DNA of 64,000 nt from Marinobacterium jannaschii DSM 6295 (GTDB taxonomy: Bacteria; Pseudomonadota; Gammaproteobacteria; Pseudomonadales; Balneatricaceae): assembly GCF_000620085.1 (NCBI RefSeq), contig NZ_JHVJ01000010.1, positions 62,001-126,000 on the forward strand. Direction: 5' to 3'. The notes beneath the pieces were generated by a model, which ran no database searches, had not been told where the DNA came from, and saw only the letters and a list, made by a program, of their open reading frames with translations. The position numbers and the translations under genes are program-made. Each line of letters begins with the position of its first letter. Position 1 is the stretch's first letter. Shown here in pieces: positions 26,600 to 36,095 of this stretch.

Positions 26600-27055
26600 T
26601 TAGCGCGGGTGCATTCTCTCCCTGACCTGTTCGATCAGGCTGTTTGGAAACTGACGATAATCCGGATAGGGCATCAGGATTTGCCGCTGCCGGATAAACA
26701 GTCGGCCGTTCTCATCCAGCGCTTCAAAAGTATCTGTCTTCCCGGGGGCATATCCGAAGGCTTGCCAGCAGGCTTTGCCGGCCAGCAGATGCCAGCCATC
26801 ATGAGGGCGCAGCGTCGGGGCGAAGCTGATATTTCCCTGCTGCCGTAAAAGCCTGTGGTCACGAAAGTTACGCCAGTCATCGTCCGGGGCGCAGATCTTG
26901 GCGAATATCGTCAGGATTTTGCGCCAGTTGTTACCGTTCAGTGAGATGATCTGGTCAGTCAGCGAACCGGGGTCTGCTGTGTTGTCGGGTAACACTGGTG
27001 GTGTGCTGAGGTACAGCGTTATATCTGCCTGTTCAGGCCCGATGAGATGTTCCAA
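26600..27055 (-). CDS. Conserved hypothetical, possibly DUF6942
   Basis: About 151 residues, soluble, rich in Trp and Arg. The central stretch LNGNNWRKILTIFAKICAP, followed by WRNFRDHRLLRQQG and APTLRPHDGWHLLAGKACWQ, resembles what I recall of the DUF6942 family; function unknown. The earliest in-frame start is a TTG at 27055 with only a weak upstream AGGA, so the true start is uncertain. It lies 29 bp after the BLUF stop on the same strand, so the two are probably one operon and may be functional partners. Confidence 0.65.
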   Translation of the reverse strand: MEHLIGPEQADITLYLSTPPVLPDNTADPGSLTDQIISLNGNNWRKILTIFAKICAPDDDWRNFRDHRLLRQQGNISFAPTLRPHDGWHLLAGKACWQAFGYAPGKTDTFEALDENGRLFIRQRQILMPYPDYRQFPNSLIEQVRERMHPR

Positions 27056-27084
27056 TGCGGGGTTCAGTCCTGGAATATTGGGTA

Positions 27085-27501
27085 TCAGATACCGGATTGA
27101 TTGCCTGACATCAGCTTCAGAAATGACAGGGCCTGTGCTTCATTCATGACAGCGGGTGAGAACTCGGTCTGGCCCATCTCTTTCAACAGGCGATAGAACT
27201 CTGCCGAGCCGGCGGCGTATCCCATTTTCCACCGCTCAAAGGTGGGGCTGTCGACCTCGCAGTAGGATATCAGGGTAATCTCGTCGTGGCGCGGGTCCTC
27301 TGCGATATCCAGGTACAGCTCGTTTAATGCGCTGCGTTCTCCCTCCAGTGCCTGGAGGAAATAGCGATTTTCGTAACAGAGCATGCCGCAGACCTCCAGA
27401 CTGTCATTGTTGGCGCGGGCCTTGCCGAGAATATCCTTCAGATCAGAAAGGCTCATATCGCGGGTAGCACGGCTGAAATAGAGTAATCGTACCTGAGTCA
27501 T
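27085..27501 (-). CDS. BLUF-domain blue-light photoreceptor
   Basis: A 138-residue, stand-alone BLUF protein. FAD-photocycle residues are in place: Tyr in RLLYFSRA, Asn in ARANNDSLEV, Gln in RYFLQALEGE, and the Trp/Met pair in FERWKMGY. About 45 residues follow the core and may be the output helix region. The start at 27501 is behind AGGAAGGGAC. There is no fused effector, so output must pass to a partner: the gene 29 bp downstream or the nearby GGDEF/kinase proteins are candidates. Light sensing is well supported; the target is unknown. Confidence 0.9.
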   Translation of the reverse strand: MTQVRLLYFSRATRDMSLSDLKDILGKARANNDSLEVCGMLCYENRYFLQALEGERSALNELYLDIAEDPRHDEITLISYCEVDSPTFERWKMGYAAGSAEFYRLLKEMGQTEFSPAVMNEAQALSFLKLMSGNQSGI

Positions 27502-27687
27502 AGTCCCTTCCTGTCTATAGGATATTTTCACTGAGGGAAGCCGGTAAATCATTGCACGGCTTCGGGATTAGCGCTTGCCGTATTAACTAACGCCTATTGC
27601 CAAAAGTTGTAAAGATAACTTAACAGTTCAGTCAGTCGACTCAGAAAATATAGCTATAGTTGTTTCAGAGTTGCAAGGAGACGCAAG

Positions 27688-29520
27688 ATGAATGACCACT
27701 CTGATTCAGATCCTGTCCTGTTGGTCGCGGATGAGCCTCAGTTAATGACAGGGTTGTTACCAGGCTCCCTTAAAGCCACCCACTGTAATTCGTTCCGGGC
27801 CTGTAAGAAGATATTCCGCCAGTTCAACCCCTGGCTGATCGTGATGCATATCTCTGATGATGCCAGTGAGCAACGGGCAGGCCAGGTCGCCGGTTTTATA
27901 CGCGAGGGGCTGGCGGACAGGGATGCCCGTATGATTGTGGCTCACCCGCCGGAATATTCGCTGAATGCGCTGGACTGGATGGAGCGATGGGATATTAATG
28001 GCTTTATCTGCCTGGACGAGCAGCGGGGGCAGTTAAACCAGCGCCTTATTCAGCGTGAAGCAGACGATTGGCTAAGGGCTTTTCGGGTCCGCCAGCAACA
28101 TCAGGCAGAGAGTGATCTGCTGATGTGCATCACCCGCTTTTCCCGCTGTAACAAGGGCTTGTCAGAACTGTTGCAGGAGTTCTCCGCCATTATGGCGCGT
28201 CTGAGTCATGCGACAGCCTATGCACATATCAAAATCACCGATGATGTGGCTGGTACTGTAGAGCTTGCCAGACCCGATACCGGTGAGTTCCGGGGATTGC
28301 TGAAGGAGGCGCTGGGCTTGCCTGCGCTGCCTCCGTTTCTGAAGCGGGCCTATAGTGAGAAAAAGCCGCAGATCGACTTGCTGCCTGAAGAGGGAGCGAT
28401 CTCCTCGCTGGAAGCCAGTTTCGGGGTATCCCTGGGCTCCTGTCTGGTCTTTCCTCTGGTGGTTTACGAACGGGTAATCTGCCTGATGGTATACCTGATA
28501 CCGGAGGAGGCTTTGGCAGATATATCGATGCGGCAAGTCGAAATAGTGACCAAGGCGTCCGAACAGCTGACCATGTTGCTGGAGCGCCGCGAGTCGGAGC
28601 GCCGCCTCAGAAAGCAGTATGCGCGCTTAAAAACCACGCTGGTTACGCTTAAAAACACCCAGCAGCAACTGGCCCATAGCGAAAAGATGGCCTCTATCGG
28701 GCAGCTGGCGGCAGGCATTGCGCACGAGATAAATAATCCGCTCTCTTTCGTGATGAGTAATTTCAGCTCTATGGATGAGTACCTTGAAACGATCACCCGT
28801 ATGCAGGAGCTGAACAACCAGTTACTGGATGCTATCGATATGGGACAGCAGGAGAAGGGAGAACAGCTGAAGACTGAGATCTCTACGCTGCAGCAACAGT
28901 CCGATCTGGGATTCGTTATGGAGGATATCCGGGATATTGTTGTGGAATCCCGTCAGGGCTTGCTGAGGGTTAAGGATATCATTACGGACCTGCGGACATT
29001 TGCGCGTGGGGATGAGGCGCCGGTTCAGCTGATCGATCTGGAGCAGGTCGTGGCGGCGACGATCAAGTTGCTGAAATATCAGATTGATGATCATGTCACG
29101 CTGGAACAGCAGCTTGGCGGTGCGCGGCCGTTTCATTGCCACAGTGGCTTTCTTCAGCAGGTGCTGACCAATCTGATAAAGAATGCCCTGCAGGCGATGC
29201 GCTCGGCGGAGGTTGCAGCGCCTCGACTGAGTATCGCGGCAGACTGGCAGGAGCAGCAGCTTGTATTGAAAATCAGGGACAACGGCCCCGGACTCAGTGA
29301 GGTGATGCAGCAAAAGATATTTGAGCCGTTTTTTACGACGAAATCGGTCGGGGAAGGAACCGGGCTGGGATTGTCCGTTACCTACAACCTGGTGAAAAAA
29401 CTCGGCGGGAATATCCGGGTGGAGTCTGAGGAAGGCAGTTATACCGAGTTTATTATTGATCTTCCCTATGACAACGAAACTGAAACGAGCGCCACGCCCG
29501 ACCGGCTGATTGAATCCTGA
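27688..29520 (+). CDS. Sensor histidine kinase with N-terminal pseudo-receiver and GAF-like domain
   Basis: A 610-residue soluble kinase. Residues ~8-135 look like a receiver fold, but the phospho-acceptor position reads LIVMH(54)IS, His for Asp, and the conserved Lys is absent, so it is probably a protein-interaction pseudo-receiver. Residues ~150-295 resemble GAF. A coiled coil leads to HisKA with H346 in GIAHEINNPLSF, then HATPase: NLIKNALQAM (N box), IRDNGPGL (G1), GEGTGLGLS (G2). No membrane segment. Divergent from the BLUF operon, with no response regulator beside it. RBS AAGGAG. Confidence 0.9.
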   Translation: MNDHSDSDPVLLVADEPQLMTGLLPGSLKATHCNSFRACKKIFRQFNPWLIVMHISDDASEQRAGQVAGFIREGLADRDARMIVAHPPEYSLNALDWMERWDINGFICLDEQRGQLNQRLIQREADDWLRAFRVRQQHQAESDLLMCITRFSRCNKGLSELLQEFSAIMARLSHATAYAHIKITDDVAGTVELARPDTGEFRGLLKEALGLPALPPFLKRAYSEKKPQIDLLPEEGAISSLEASFGVSLGSCLVFPLVVYERVICLMVYLIPEEALADISMRQVEIVTKASEQLTMLLERRESERRLRKQYARLKTTLVTLKNTQQQLAHSEKMASIGQLAAGIAHEINNPLSFVMSNFSSMDEYLETITRMQELNNQLLDAIDMGQQEKGEQLKTEISTLQQQSDLGFVMEDIRDIVVESRQGLLRVKDIITDLRTFARGDEAPVQLIDLEQVVAATIKLLKYQIDDHVTLEQQLGGARPFHCHSGFLQQVLTNLIKNALQAMRSAEVAAPRLSIAADWQEQQLVLKIRDNGPGLSEVMQQKIFEPFFTTKSVGEGTGLGLSVTYNLVKKLGGNIRVESEEGSYTEFIIDLPYDNETETSATPDRLIES

Positions 29521-29775
29521 GTTTCTGCCTGGTGGCTGTGACGGATAGGCCGATATGGAAGCGGGGTGGCCAGCAGGTCGGCGGAGGCTGTTCGTTTTGC
29601 TGAAACTGAGAACATACAAATTGAAGTTCAGGTGTTATTCAGGCCTGACGTACTGTCTCTCAACGGTTACACTAGGGCCTTATTGATTGTGACAGTTGTT
29701 CTTTCAGGAGCGCCGGTCTGATCCGATATCAGTTAACCACAATCAGTACCTCTGTGGAAAATAAGGAACCGCGCA

Positions 29776-30531
29776 ATGAATGATGCTTGCTTCCAGCTAA
29801 AAGGAAGTGCCGTAACCGCGATCGTGCTGGAGCTTTACCGGCCTGACAGTGAGGGATTCCGGCAGCAGTTGTCCGCTAAGGTGGAGCAGGCACCGGCCCT
29901 GTTTGAACAGTCTCCGGTTGTGATCAGCCTGGAGAAGCTGGAAGGCGAGTGTCAGCCGGATCAACTAACGGCTCTGATCCGCAGTTGTGAGGATGTGGGG
30001 CTGAAACCGATGGCCTTGAAACTGACGGACGAGCAGCAAGCGCTGGCCTCTGCAGTGTCCTTGCCACGCGTACCGCTGAGTGGCTCATCACGCAGCAGTG
30101 AGGCCTCCGCGCCCCAGCTTGCAGCAGTTGCCGAACCTGAGGTTGTGGTCGAGCGGGTGGTTGAGAAAGTTGTGGAACGGGTGGTTGAGGAAAAACTGGT
30201 TCAGCGGCCGAGTAAGATCATTTCACGGCCTGTCCGTTCGGGGCAGCAGGTGTATGCCGAAGGCGCTGACCTGATTATTCTGGCGCCGGTCAGCGAAGGA
30301 GCCGAAGTGCTGGCCGATGGCAGTGTGCATGTCTATGGTCCCTTGCGCGGGCGGGCGTTGGCCGGAGTTAAGGGAGACACTTCTGCCCGAATCTTCTGCC
30401 AGAGTCTGGAAGCCGAGCTGGTCTCTATAGCCGGTAACTTCAAATTAAGCGACGCACTGCATGGTGAGCGATGGAAGGCGACAGCACATGTCAGCCTGCA
30501 GGACGATCAACTGAATATCACACCGTTGTAA
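29776..30531 (+). CDS. minC: Septum site-determining protein MinC
   Basis: Inhibitor of FtsZ assembly; with MinD it blocks division at the poles. 251 residues: N-terminal FtsZ-binding domain (~1-100, FQLKGSAVTAIVLELY) and C-terminal MinD-binding beta-helix (~150-251, with SEGAEVLADGSVHVYGPLRG). The linker carries an unusual Val-Val-Glu/Arg/Lys repeat (residues 123-139). First gene of minCDE; minD follows 48 bp later. Confidence 0.97.
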   Translation: MNDACFQLKGSAVTAIVLELYRPDSEGFRQQLSAKVEQAPALFEQSPVVISLEKLEGECQPDQLTALIRSCEDVGLKPMALKLTDEQQALASAVSLPRVPLSGSSRSSEASAPQLAAVAEPEVVVERVVEKVVERVVEEKLVQRPSKIISRPVRSGQQVYAEGADLIILAPVSEGAEVLADGSVHVYGPLRGRALAGVKGDTSARIFCQSLEAELVSIAGNFKLSDALHGERWKATAHVSLQDDQLNITPL

Positions 30532-30579
30532 TTAACTGTTTACGGTGTCTGAGAGCGATTTAAGAAAGTGGAGGCGGAT

Positions 30580-31395
30580 TTGGCAAAGATCATTGTAGTG
30601 ACCTCAGGTAAAGGCGGGGTCGGAAAAACGACGAGCAGTGCGGCAATCAGTACCGGACTGGCTCAGCGTGGTCATAAGACAGTCGTGATCGATTTCGACG
30701 TAGGTTTGCGAAACCTTGATCTGATCATGGGCTGCGAACGCCGTGTCGTTTACGACTTCGTCAATGTCATAAATGGTGAGGCGACGCTGAATCAGGCTCT
30801 GATTAAAGATAAGCGCAACGAAAACCTCTATATCCTGCCTGCATCCCAGACCCGCGATAAAGATGCCCTGACAGAAGAGGGCGTACAGAATGTGCTGAAT
30901 GAGCTGAGCCGCGAGTTTGAGTTTATTATCTGTGACTCGCCGGCCGGGATTGAGCGTGGCGCGCAGATGGCTCTGTACTTTGCCGATGCCGCGATCGTGA
31001 CCACCAACCCGGAAGTCTCTTCGGTACGTGACTCCGACCGTATCCTCGGTATCCTACAGAGCAAGTCCCGCCGTGCCGAATCCGGTGAGGCGCCGGTCGA
31101 AGAGCACCTGCTGCTGACCCGCTATAACCCTGAGCGGGTTGAAGCCGGCGAGATGCTGAGTGTGGCAGATGTGGAAGACATCCTGGCGGTACCTTTGCTG
31201 GGTGTGATCCCGGAATCACAGGCGGTACTGAAAGCTTCAAACCAGGGTGTGCCGGTGATCCTTGATGCCGAATCGGATGCCGGACAAGCCTATGCTGATG
31301 CGGTTTCCCGCCTGCTGGGTGAGGAGCGCGAGCACCGTTTCCTTGAAGTCCAGAAAAAGAAAGGCTTCCTGAGCCGTCTGCTGGGAGGTAAATAG
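30580..31395 (+). CDS. minD: Septum site-determining ATPase MinD
   Basis: Membrane-associated ATPase that recruits MinC and oscillates with MinE. 271 residues: deviant Walker [30 protein letters not shown], Walker [13 protein letters not shown] and the C-terminal amphipathic helix [12 protein letters not shown]. The start is TTG 30580 (then [12 protein letters not shown]), 5 nt after GTGGAGG; the in-frame GTG at 30568 is part of that ribosome site. The stop overlaps the minE GTG start by one base. Confidence 0.97.
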   Translation: MAKIIVVTSGKGGVGKTTSSAAISTGLAQRGHKTVVIDFDVGLRNLDLIMGCERRVVYDFVNVINGEATLNQALIKDKRNENLYILPASQTRDKDALTEEGVQNVLNELSREFEFIICDSPAGIERGAQMALYFADAAIVTTNPEVSSVRDSDRILGILQSKSRRAESGEAPVEEHLLLTRYNPERVEAGEMLSVADVEDILAVPLLGVIPESQAVLKASNQGVPVILDAESDAGQAYADAVSRLLGEEREHRFLEVQKKKGFLSRLLGGK

Positions 31396-31646
31396 TGGGT
31401 ATCTTTGACTATTTCCGTAGCAAAGCGGAGCCAACCTCCGCTTCCGTTGCCAAGGAACGGTTGCAGATTATTGTTGCTCATGAACGCGGTGCCCGTCAGG
31501 GGCCGAACTACCTGCCTCAGATGCAGCGTGAGATCATCGAGGTGATCCGCAAATATGTTGCCATCGATGAAAAGCAGGTACAGATACAGCTGGAGAACAT
31601 TGATGACTGCTCGGTTCTCGAACTGAATGTCACGCTGCCGGACTGA
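31395..31646 (+). CDS. minE: Cell division topological specificity factor MinE
   Basis: An 83-residue protein that stimulates MinD ATPase and restricts MinCD to the poles. It begins [10 protein letters not shown] (membrane-targeting helix), followed by [16 protein letters not shown] (MinD-contact segment) and the dimer domain. GTG start overlapping the minD stop, so translation is coupled. A strong hairpin follows. Confidence 0.97.
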   Translation: MGIFDYFRSKAEPTSASVAKERLQIIVAHERGARQGPNYLPQMQREIIEVIRKYVAIDEKQVQIQLENIDDCSVLELNVTLPD

Positions 31647-31664
31647 TCTGCCAGTACTTCCGGC

Positions 31665-31704
31665 CTGATACTTCCCGGGGCGGGACCGCACCGGGAAGTA
31701 TCAG
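31665..31704 (+). terminator. Hairpin ending the min operon
   Basis: CTGATACTTCCCGG (31665-31678) and CCGGGAAGTATCAG (31691-31704) are a perfect 14-bp inverted repeat with a 12-base loop, 19 bp after the minE stop. No T-run follows, so it may act as a pause or 3' end stabiliser. Confidence 0.65.
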
Positions 31705-31804
31705 CTGAGCCATTTCGCTGTGGACCTCTCTTTGTCCCGGCTCAATTCTTTCCCGTCAATGCCATCTCATAATATCTGCTTCTACATCCTGTCTGGAGCC
31801 AGGG

Positions 31805-32314
31805 ATGCGCGACGAGATCATTTTTGTTGAACAGCAGCGCAGCAATAGCCGTGTTGTGCTGAGCGGACGTAATGTTCTGATGTCGGCCGGTTATGGCCTG
31901 CTGGCCTTGTTGCTGGGCTTTTCCTGTCTGGCGATCTTTCGCTACCCTCCCGGTATTTTGCAGATGTTGCTACTGATAGCGACCGTGATTGCTGTCGCAG
32001 GCAGCTGGCGCTGGTGCTCGATACAACGCCGTCTGGAGATTAACTTTAGCGATAAAAAGCTGCTGTTGAGCGGCAGGGACTGGGGGGCGATGGAGGGGAC
32101 GTCAGTGCCACTGCAGGGGCGGCTGCAGCTGAAAAACTGCAGCGGTGGCTATGACAATGCGATGCGCGGGCGTTTCGTTTTAGTGTTGTGCCTGGACGGC
32201 GGGGCTGAGTACCGGCTGGGCCTGCATAGCCTGGGCGCCTTCAACCGTCAGAAACTGGCTGAATACGCCCGGGAGTTACAGCAGCTGAGCGCTGAGGGGC
32301 TCAGGCAGGGTTGA
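31805..32314 (+). CDS. Hypothetical two-helix membrane protein
   Basis: A 169-residue protein of unknown family. A cytoplasmic N terminus is followed by two close membrane segments (~27-47, YGLLALLLGFSCLAIF; ~52-72, LQMLLLIATVIAVAGSW), then a soluble beta-rich domain (~75-169). The arrangement resembles small membrane-anchored PH-like proteins, but I cannot assign it. It converges on the cytochrome peroxidase gene with 1 bp between stops. Confidence 0.7.
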   Translation: MRDEIIFVEQQRSNSRVVLSGRNVLMSAGYGLLALLLGFSCLAIFRYPPGILQMLLLIATVIAVAGSWRWCSIQRRLEINFSDKKLLLSGRDWGAMEGTSVPLQGRLQLKNCSGGYDNAMRGRFVLVLCLDGGAEYRLGLHSLGAFNRQKLAEYARELQQLSAEGLRQG

Positions 32315-32315
32315 A

Positions 32316-33506
32316 TCAGAGGGTTTTGCTGTTCTCTTCAAGCAGTTGTTCATAGCGTTTGTCTGTCAGGGTGCGCATAAAAGCAACCAGCGCATCTATC
32401 TTGCGATCAGACAGCGCAGGACCGGATTCCAGCTCTTTCAGTGACAGGGTACCAGCGACCTCCGGTGTACCCCATGGCTTGTCACTTTCCGGATTGATCC
32501 TGCGCTTCTGGCTGCGGCTGTTGTATTTGTCATAGAACAGGACGACGGTGCGCAGGTCCTGGAACACGCCGTTATGCATGTAAGGACCGGTGACAGCAAC
32601 ATTGCGCAGGGTCGGAACCTTAAACTTGCCATCCTGTGCCGGGTCATCCACGGCCGGATTGTTCAGCAGGCCGTGATCGATATTTCCACTGGCCCCATTG
32701 ATCTTCCGCAATGCGGTATGTTCGGGTACGCCGATATTGTGATACTGATAGTTGGTGAAGGTTTCCCCGGCCGCGACCGGCGAGCGTTTCAACTGGTGGC
32801 ACTGGTTGCAGTTGGTAAATTGCTGCGAGAAGAACAGGGTGCGGCCCAGTTCCTCCTGCGGTGTCATCTTATACTCGCCCTTCAGAAAGCGGTCATACTT
32901 TGAGTCGAAAGGTGCGAAGGTGTCGGTACTTTCAAAGGCGGCAATGCTTTCTGCCATAGCCGCATAGGTCTGGTCGGCGCTGGCAAATATCTGCTCACCA
33001 AACAGGACTTTAAAGCGGCTGACATAGTCCGGGTTCTCCTGCAAGCGCGCTGCGACCGTCGCTTTGTCTGGCATCGCCATTTCGCCCGGGTTCAGTGGCG
33101 GTCCGCCGGCCTGTGCGGCCAGGTCTGCTGCCCGGCCATCGTGAAACTGTCCGCCGACATAAACGCCCTGACGGTTGAGATGAAAGTCGGGGCTGAAACG
33201 AGCGTAGGCGGCTGTCGGGGCGTTACGGTCGCCCAGAGAATGACCGTCGTCGCCAAGGGATGCGGCACCGCCAACCCCGTTATCCCTGCTATCGATAAAG
33301 CCTTTGGCCGGGTCATGGCAGGTTGCACAGGACTGGCTGCGATTGAGCGAAAGATTCGGGTCAAAATACAGTTGCTCACCCAGTTGCGCCTTTGCCGACG
33401 CCTGCTCGGGTGCAATCTGCTGGTTATTATCAGAGCTGGACTGAGCAGAGCAGCCCTGTAGAACGAGAGCGGAAAACAGCAGATGTCCGGCGTATCGGGA
33501 TAGCAT
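32316..33506 (-). CDS. Di-haem cytochrome c peroxidase/MauG-family lipoprotein
   Basis: A 396-residue periplasmic enzyme, probably reducing H2O2 with cytochrome c electrons. The signal peptide ends in the lipobox LQGC (Cys 19), so it is membrane-anchored, unlike classical CcpA. Two c-type haem motifs are seen: CATCH near residue 60 (then DPAKGF) and CNQCH near residue 235. The usual GPYMHNGVFQDLRTVVLFY C-terminal block is present. A 19-bp Fur-like box lies 35 bp upstream of the start, suggesting iron regulation. Monocistronic. Confidence 0.92.
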   Translation of the reverse strand: MLSRYAGHLLFSALVLQGCSAQSSSDNNQQIAPEQASAKAQLGEQLYFDPNLSLNRSQSCATCHDPAKGFIDSRDNGVGGAASLGDDGHSLGDRNAPTAAYARFSPDFHLNRQGVYVGGQFHDGRAADLAAQAGGPPLNPGEMAMPDKATVAARLQENPDYVSRFKVLFGEQIFASADQTYAAMAESIAAFESTDTFAPFDSKYDRFLKGEYKMTPQEELGRTLFFSQQFTNCNQCHQLKRSPVAAGETFTNYQYHNIGVPEHTALRKINGASGNIDHGLLNNPAVDDPAQDGKFKVPTLRNVAVTGPYMHNGVFQDLRTVVLFYDKYNSRSQKRRINPESDKPWGTPEVAGTLSLKELESGPALSDRKIDALVAFMRTLTDKRYEQLLEENSKTL

Positions 33507-33540
33507 GACGAACCTTTATTCAACAAATGTTAAGGCGATT

Positions 33541-33559
33541 GATAATTAACCTTATTATC
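33541..33559. promoter_or_regulatory. Fur-box candidate upstream of the cytochrome peroxidase gene
   Basis: GATAATTAACCTTATTATC matches the 19-bp Fur consensus GATAATGATAATCATTATC at 14 positions, including both outer hexamers exactly. It is 35-53 bp upstream of the minus-strand ATG at 33506, where it could overlap the promoter. Fur control is inference. Confidence 0.65.
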
Positions 33560-33743
33560 AACAGTGTCAATAAAGCCATCCTAATAACTTGATCCGGGTC
33601 AGATTCACGCTCCGGGATGGGCGTGACATAGCTGAAAAAAGGGCCAATCGGGTATTTGACAGGGTTTTTTCTAACAATAGGGGCGCAGAGTTGTCGACTG
33701 TCTATACTGCAGTGCAGGACAACGTCTGACACGGAGGTTTTTA

Positions 33744-36095
33744 ATGGCGAGTCGACTGAATCGCAAGGGTATTGCCGGGCGTCTGATTTTCTACATCCTG
33801 GTCGCCAGCTCAATCATCACCCTGCTTATTACGGCTGTGCATCTTTATATTGATTACAACCGTGACCTCAACCTGATTGATGAACGCCTGCAACAGGTTG
33901 AGAGCAGCTATCTGCAGAGCCTGACCGGCAGTGTCTGGGTGGATGATCGTGAACAGATCGAAATTCAGCTAAAGGGCTTGCTAAGCCTGCCTGACATGCA
34001 ATATGTCGCCATCCATGATGGCGCAGGCGTACAGTTTGAGTTTGGCTCCTTGCAGGCCGAACACCGCGTTCGCGCTATGTTTCCCCTCAACTATGAGTTT
34101 GACGGGCAGACGATGGAGCTGGCCGAGCTGGAGGTGATCTTCAGCCTCTATGGCGTCTATCAGCGACTGCTGGATAAAGCGCTGATTCTGGTCGTTACCC
34201 AGGGCGTCAAAACCTTTGTTGTTTCCTCCTTTATCTTTCTGATCGTCCACCTGCTGGTGACCCGTCATCTGGTGACGATGGCTGACTATATGCTGAACTT
34301 TAACCGGGCAAGCATGGATCAGCCAATGGATCTGCATCGTCGCAATGAGAAAGCGATGGATGATGAATTCAGTCAGCTGGTTCATTCCATCAATACCATG
34401 CGTGAATCGATACGAAGTTCATACGATGAGATGGAGCGTGCCCGTATGGCAGCGGAGGAGGCTAACCGCCAGAAAAGTGCATTTGTCGCTAATATGAGCC
34501 ACGAGATCCGTACTCCGATGAACGGGGTTATCGGCATGGCTGCGTTGCTGAGTGATACCAAACTGACTACGGAGCAGCGCGACTATACCGAGACGATCTC
34601 AAACTCCGCTCAGGCGCTGCTGGGGATTATTAACGATATCCTCGATTTCTCGAAGATCGAAGCCGGCAAGCTGGATATAGAGGCGATCGAATGCAATCTG
34701 CATCAGTGTATTGAGGGCGTCGCCGAGCTGCTTAGCCTCAGGGCCGCAGAAAAAGGTGTTGAGCTGAATCTGTATATCGCCCGGGATGTACCCTGCCAGG
34801 TTGAGGTTGATCCGGTCAGGCTGCGTCAGGTACTGATCAATCTGGCGAATAATGCCGTTAAGTTTACGCAGATTGGTGGTGTGGTGATCCATGTCAGCTG
34901 CACCGACAGAAACGAAGACCGCGCCCGCTTGAAGGTGTCGGTGCGTGACACCGGTATCGGAATTGCCAGCGATAAACTGGAGGGCATTTTCGATGACTTC
35001 GTACAGGCCGATGTAACCACGACCCGGAATTTCGGTGGTACCGGACTTGGCCTGGCTATTTCTCGTAAGCTGGTGCATCTGATGGGAGGCGATATTCACG
35101 TCAACAGCGTCATCAACCAGGGGTCGGAATTCTGGTTTGATCTGCCGGTGAAGATAGGCGAAGAGGTTGGAAATGAATGCGAGAACCAGCCGGTGTCGCT
35201 GGAGGGGGTCCCGGTGCTGGTGATCGACGATTACAACGTCAACATCCGCCTGACCACGGAGCAGCTGAAGCACTGGGGTATGCGGCCTCAGGGCTGTCAG
35301 GACCCGGAAAGAGGGTTGCTTGATGTGAAGGCAAGGGATCTGCAGGGTGATCCCTATAAGATCGTGATTATCGACAAAGTGATGCCCCAGATGAGTGGTG
35401 AGGAAGTTGCGCAGCGTATCCGCGCCTTGCAACTGGCACACCAGCCCGCCTTGCTGATGCATACCTCGGTCCCTGACCAGTTTGACACCGACTACTGTCA
35501 GCAGGCCGGCTTCGATGCCTATCTGACCCGGCCTGCCCGCCAGATCGACCTGAAATCAATGCTGAACTCATTGTTGCAGCCGGATCTTGAGATCGCCAGC
35601 GGTAAGCTGCTGACCAAGTACACCCTGAGGGAGGCCGCGCCGGTAAAAGAGAAGAAAACGGTCGAAGCGGCTCCGGGCCGGTCGCTGAAAGTGTTGCTGG
35701 TTGAGGATGTGAAAGTTAACCAGATGGTTGCGACGGCTTTCCTGACCAAGCAGGACTGTCAGGTGGAGATTGCCAATAACGGACAGGAGGCGGTCGAAAT
35801 CTGGATGCGCCTGAGAGGGGAGATCGACCTGATCCTGATGGATTGCCAGATGCCGGTCCTTGACGGCTACGATGCAACCCGTCAGATCCGTGCCAGTGAA
35901 GAGGAGCATGAGCATGTCCGGATTATGGCGCTGACTGCCCATGCCCTGCCCGAAGAGAGCCAGAAGTGTCACGATGCGGGTATGGATGACTTCCTGACCA
36001 AACCGCTGAACTTTAGCCTGCTGACCAGCAAGCTGGATGAGGTTCGCGAGCAGAGTTCAGTTTCAGATGGTGCTATTGAAGAGGTTATCGGTTGA
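33744..36095 (+). CDS. Hybrid sensor histidine kinase with two receiver domains
   Basis: A 783-residue membrane kinase of BarA-like layout. Two membrane segments (~12-35 and ~148-172) flank a ~110-residue periplasmic sensor. HisKA has H253 in [12 protein letters not shown]; HATPase has [16 protein letters not shown] and [13 protein letters not shown]1 (~475-600) has D544, but its conserved Lys is Arg (R596, YLTRPA). REC2 (~650-770) is complete, with D700 and K753 (FLTKPL). No HPt domain is present, so a separate phosphotransfer protein is needed for relay. Divergent from the peroxidase gene; no cognate regulator adjacent. Confidence 0.93.
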   Translation: MASRLNRKGIAGRLIFYILVASSIITLLITAVHLYIDYNRDLNLIDERLQQVESSYLQSLTGSVWVDDREQIEIQLKGLLSLPDMQYVAIHDGAGVQFEFGSLQAEHRVRAMFPLNYEFDGQTMELAELEVIFSLYGVYQRLLDKALILVVTQGVKTFVVSSFIFLIVHLLVTRHLVTMADYMLNFNRASMDQPMDLHRRNEKAMDDEFSQLVHSINTMRESIRSSYDEMERARMAAEEANRQKSAFVANMSHEIRTPMNGVIGMAALLSDTKLTTEQRDYTETISNSAQALLGIINDILDFSKIEAGKLDIEAIECNLHQCIEGVAELLSLRAAEKGVELNLYIARDVPCQVEVDPVRLRQVLINLANNAVKFTQIGGVVIHVSCTDRNEDRARLKVSVRDTGIGIASDKLEGIFDDFVQADVTTTRNFGGTGLGLAISRKLVHLMGGDIHVNSVINQGSEFWFDLPVKIGEEVGNECENQPVSLEGVPVLVIDDYNVNIRLTTEQLKHWGMRPQGCQDPERGLLDVKARDLQGDPYKIVIIDKVMPQMSGEEVAQRIRALQLAHQPALLMHTSVPDQFDTDYCQQAGFDAYLTRPARQIDLKSMLNSLLQPDLEIASGKLLTKYTLREAAPVKEKKTVEAAPGRSLKVLLVEDVKVNQMVATAFLTKQDCQVEIANNGQEAVEIWMRLRGEIDLILMDCQMPVLDGYDATRQIRASEEEHEHVRIMALTAHALPEESQKCHDAGMDDFLTKPLNFSLLTSKLDEVREQSSVSDGAIEEVIG

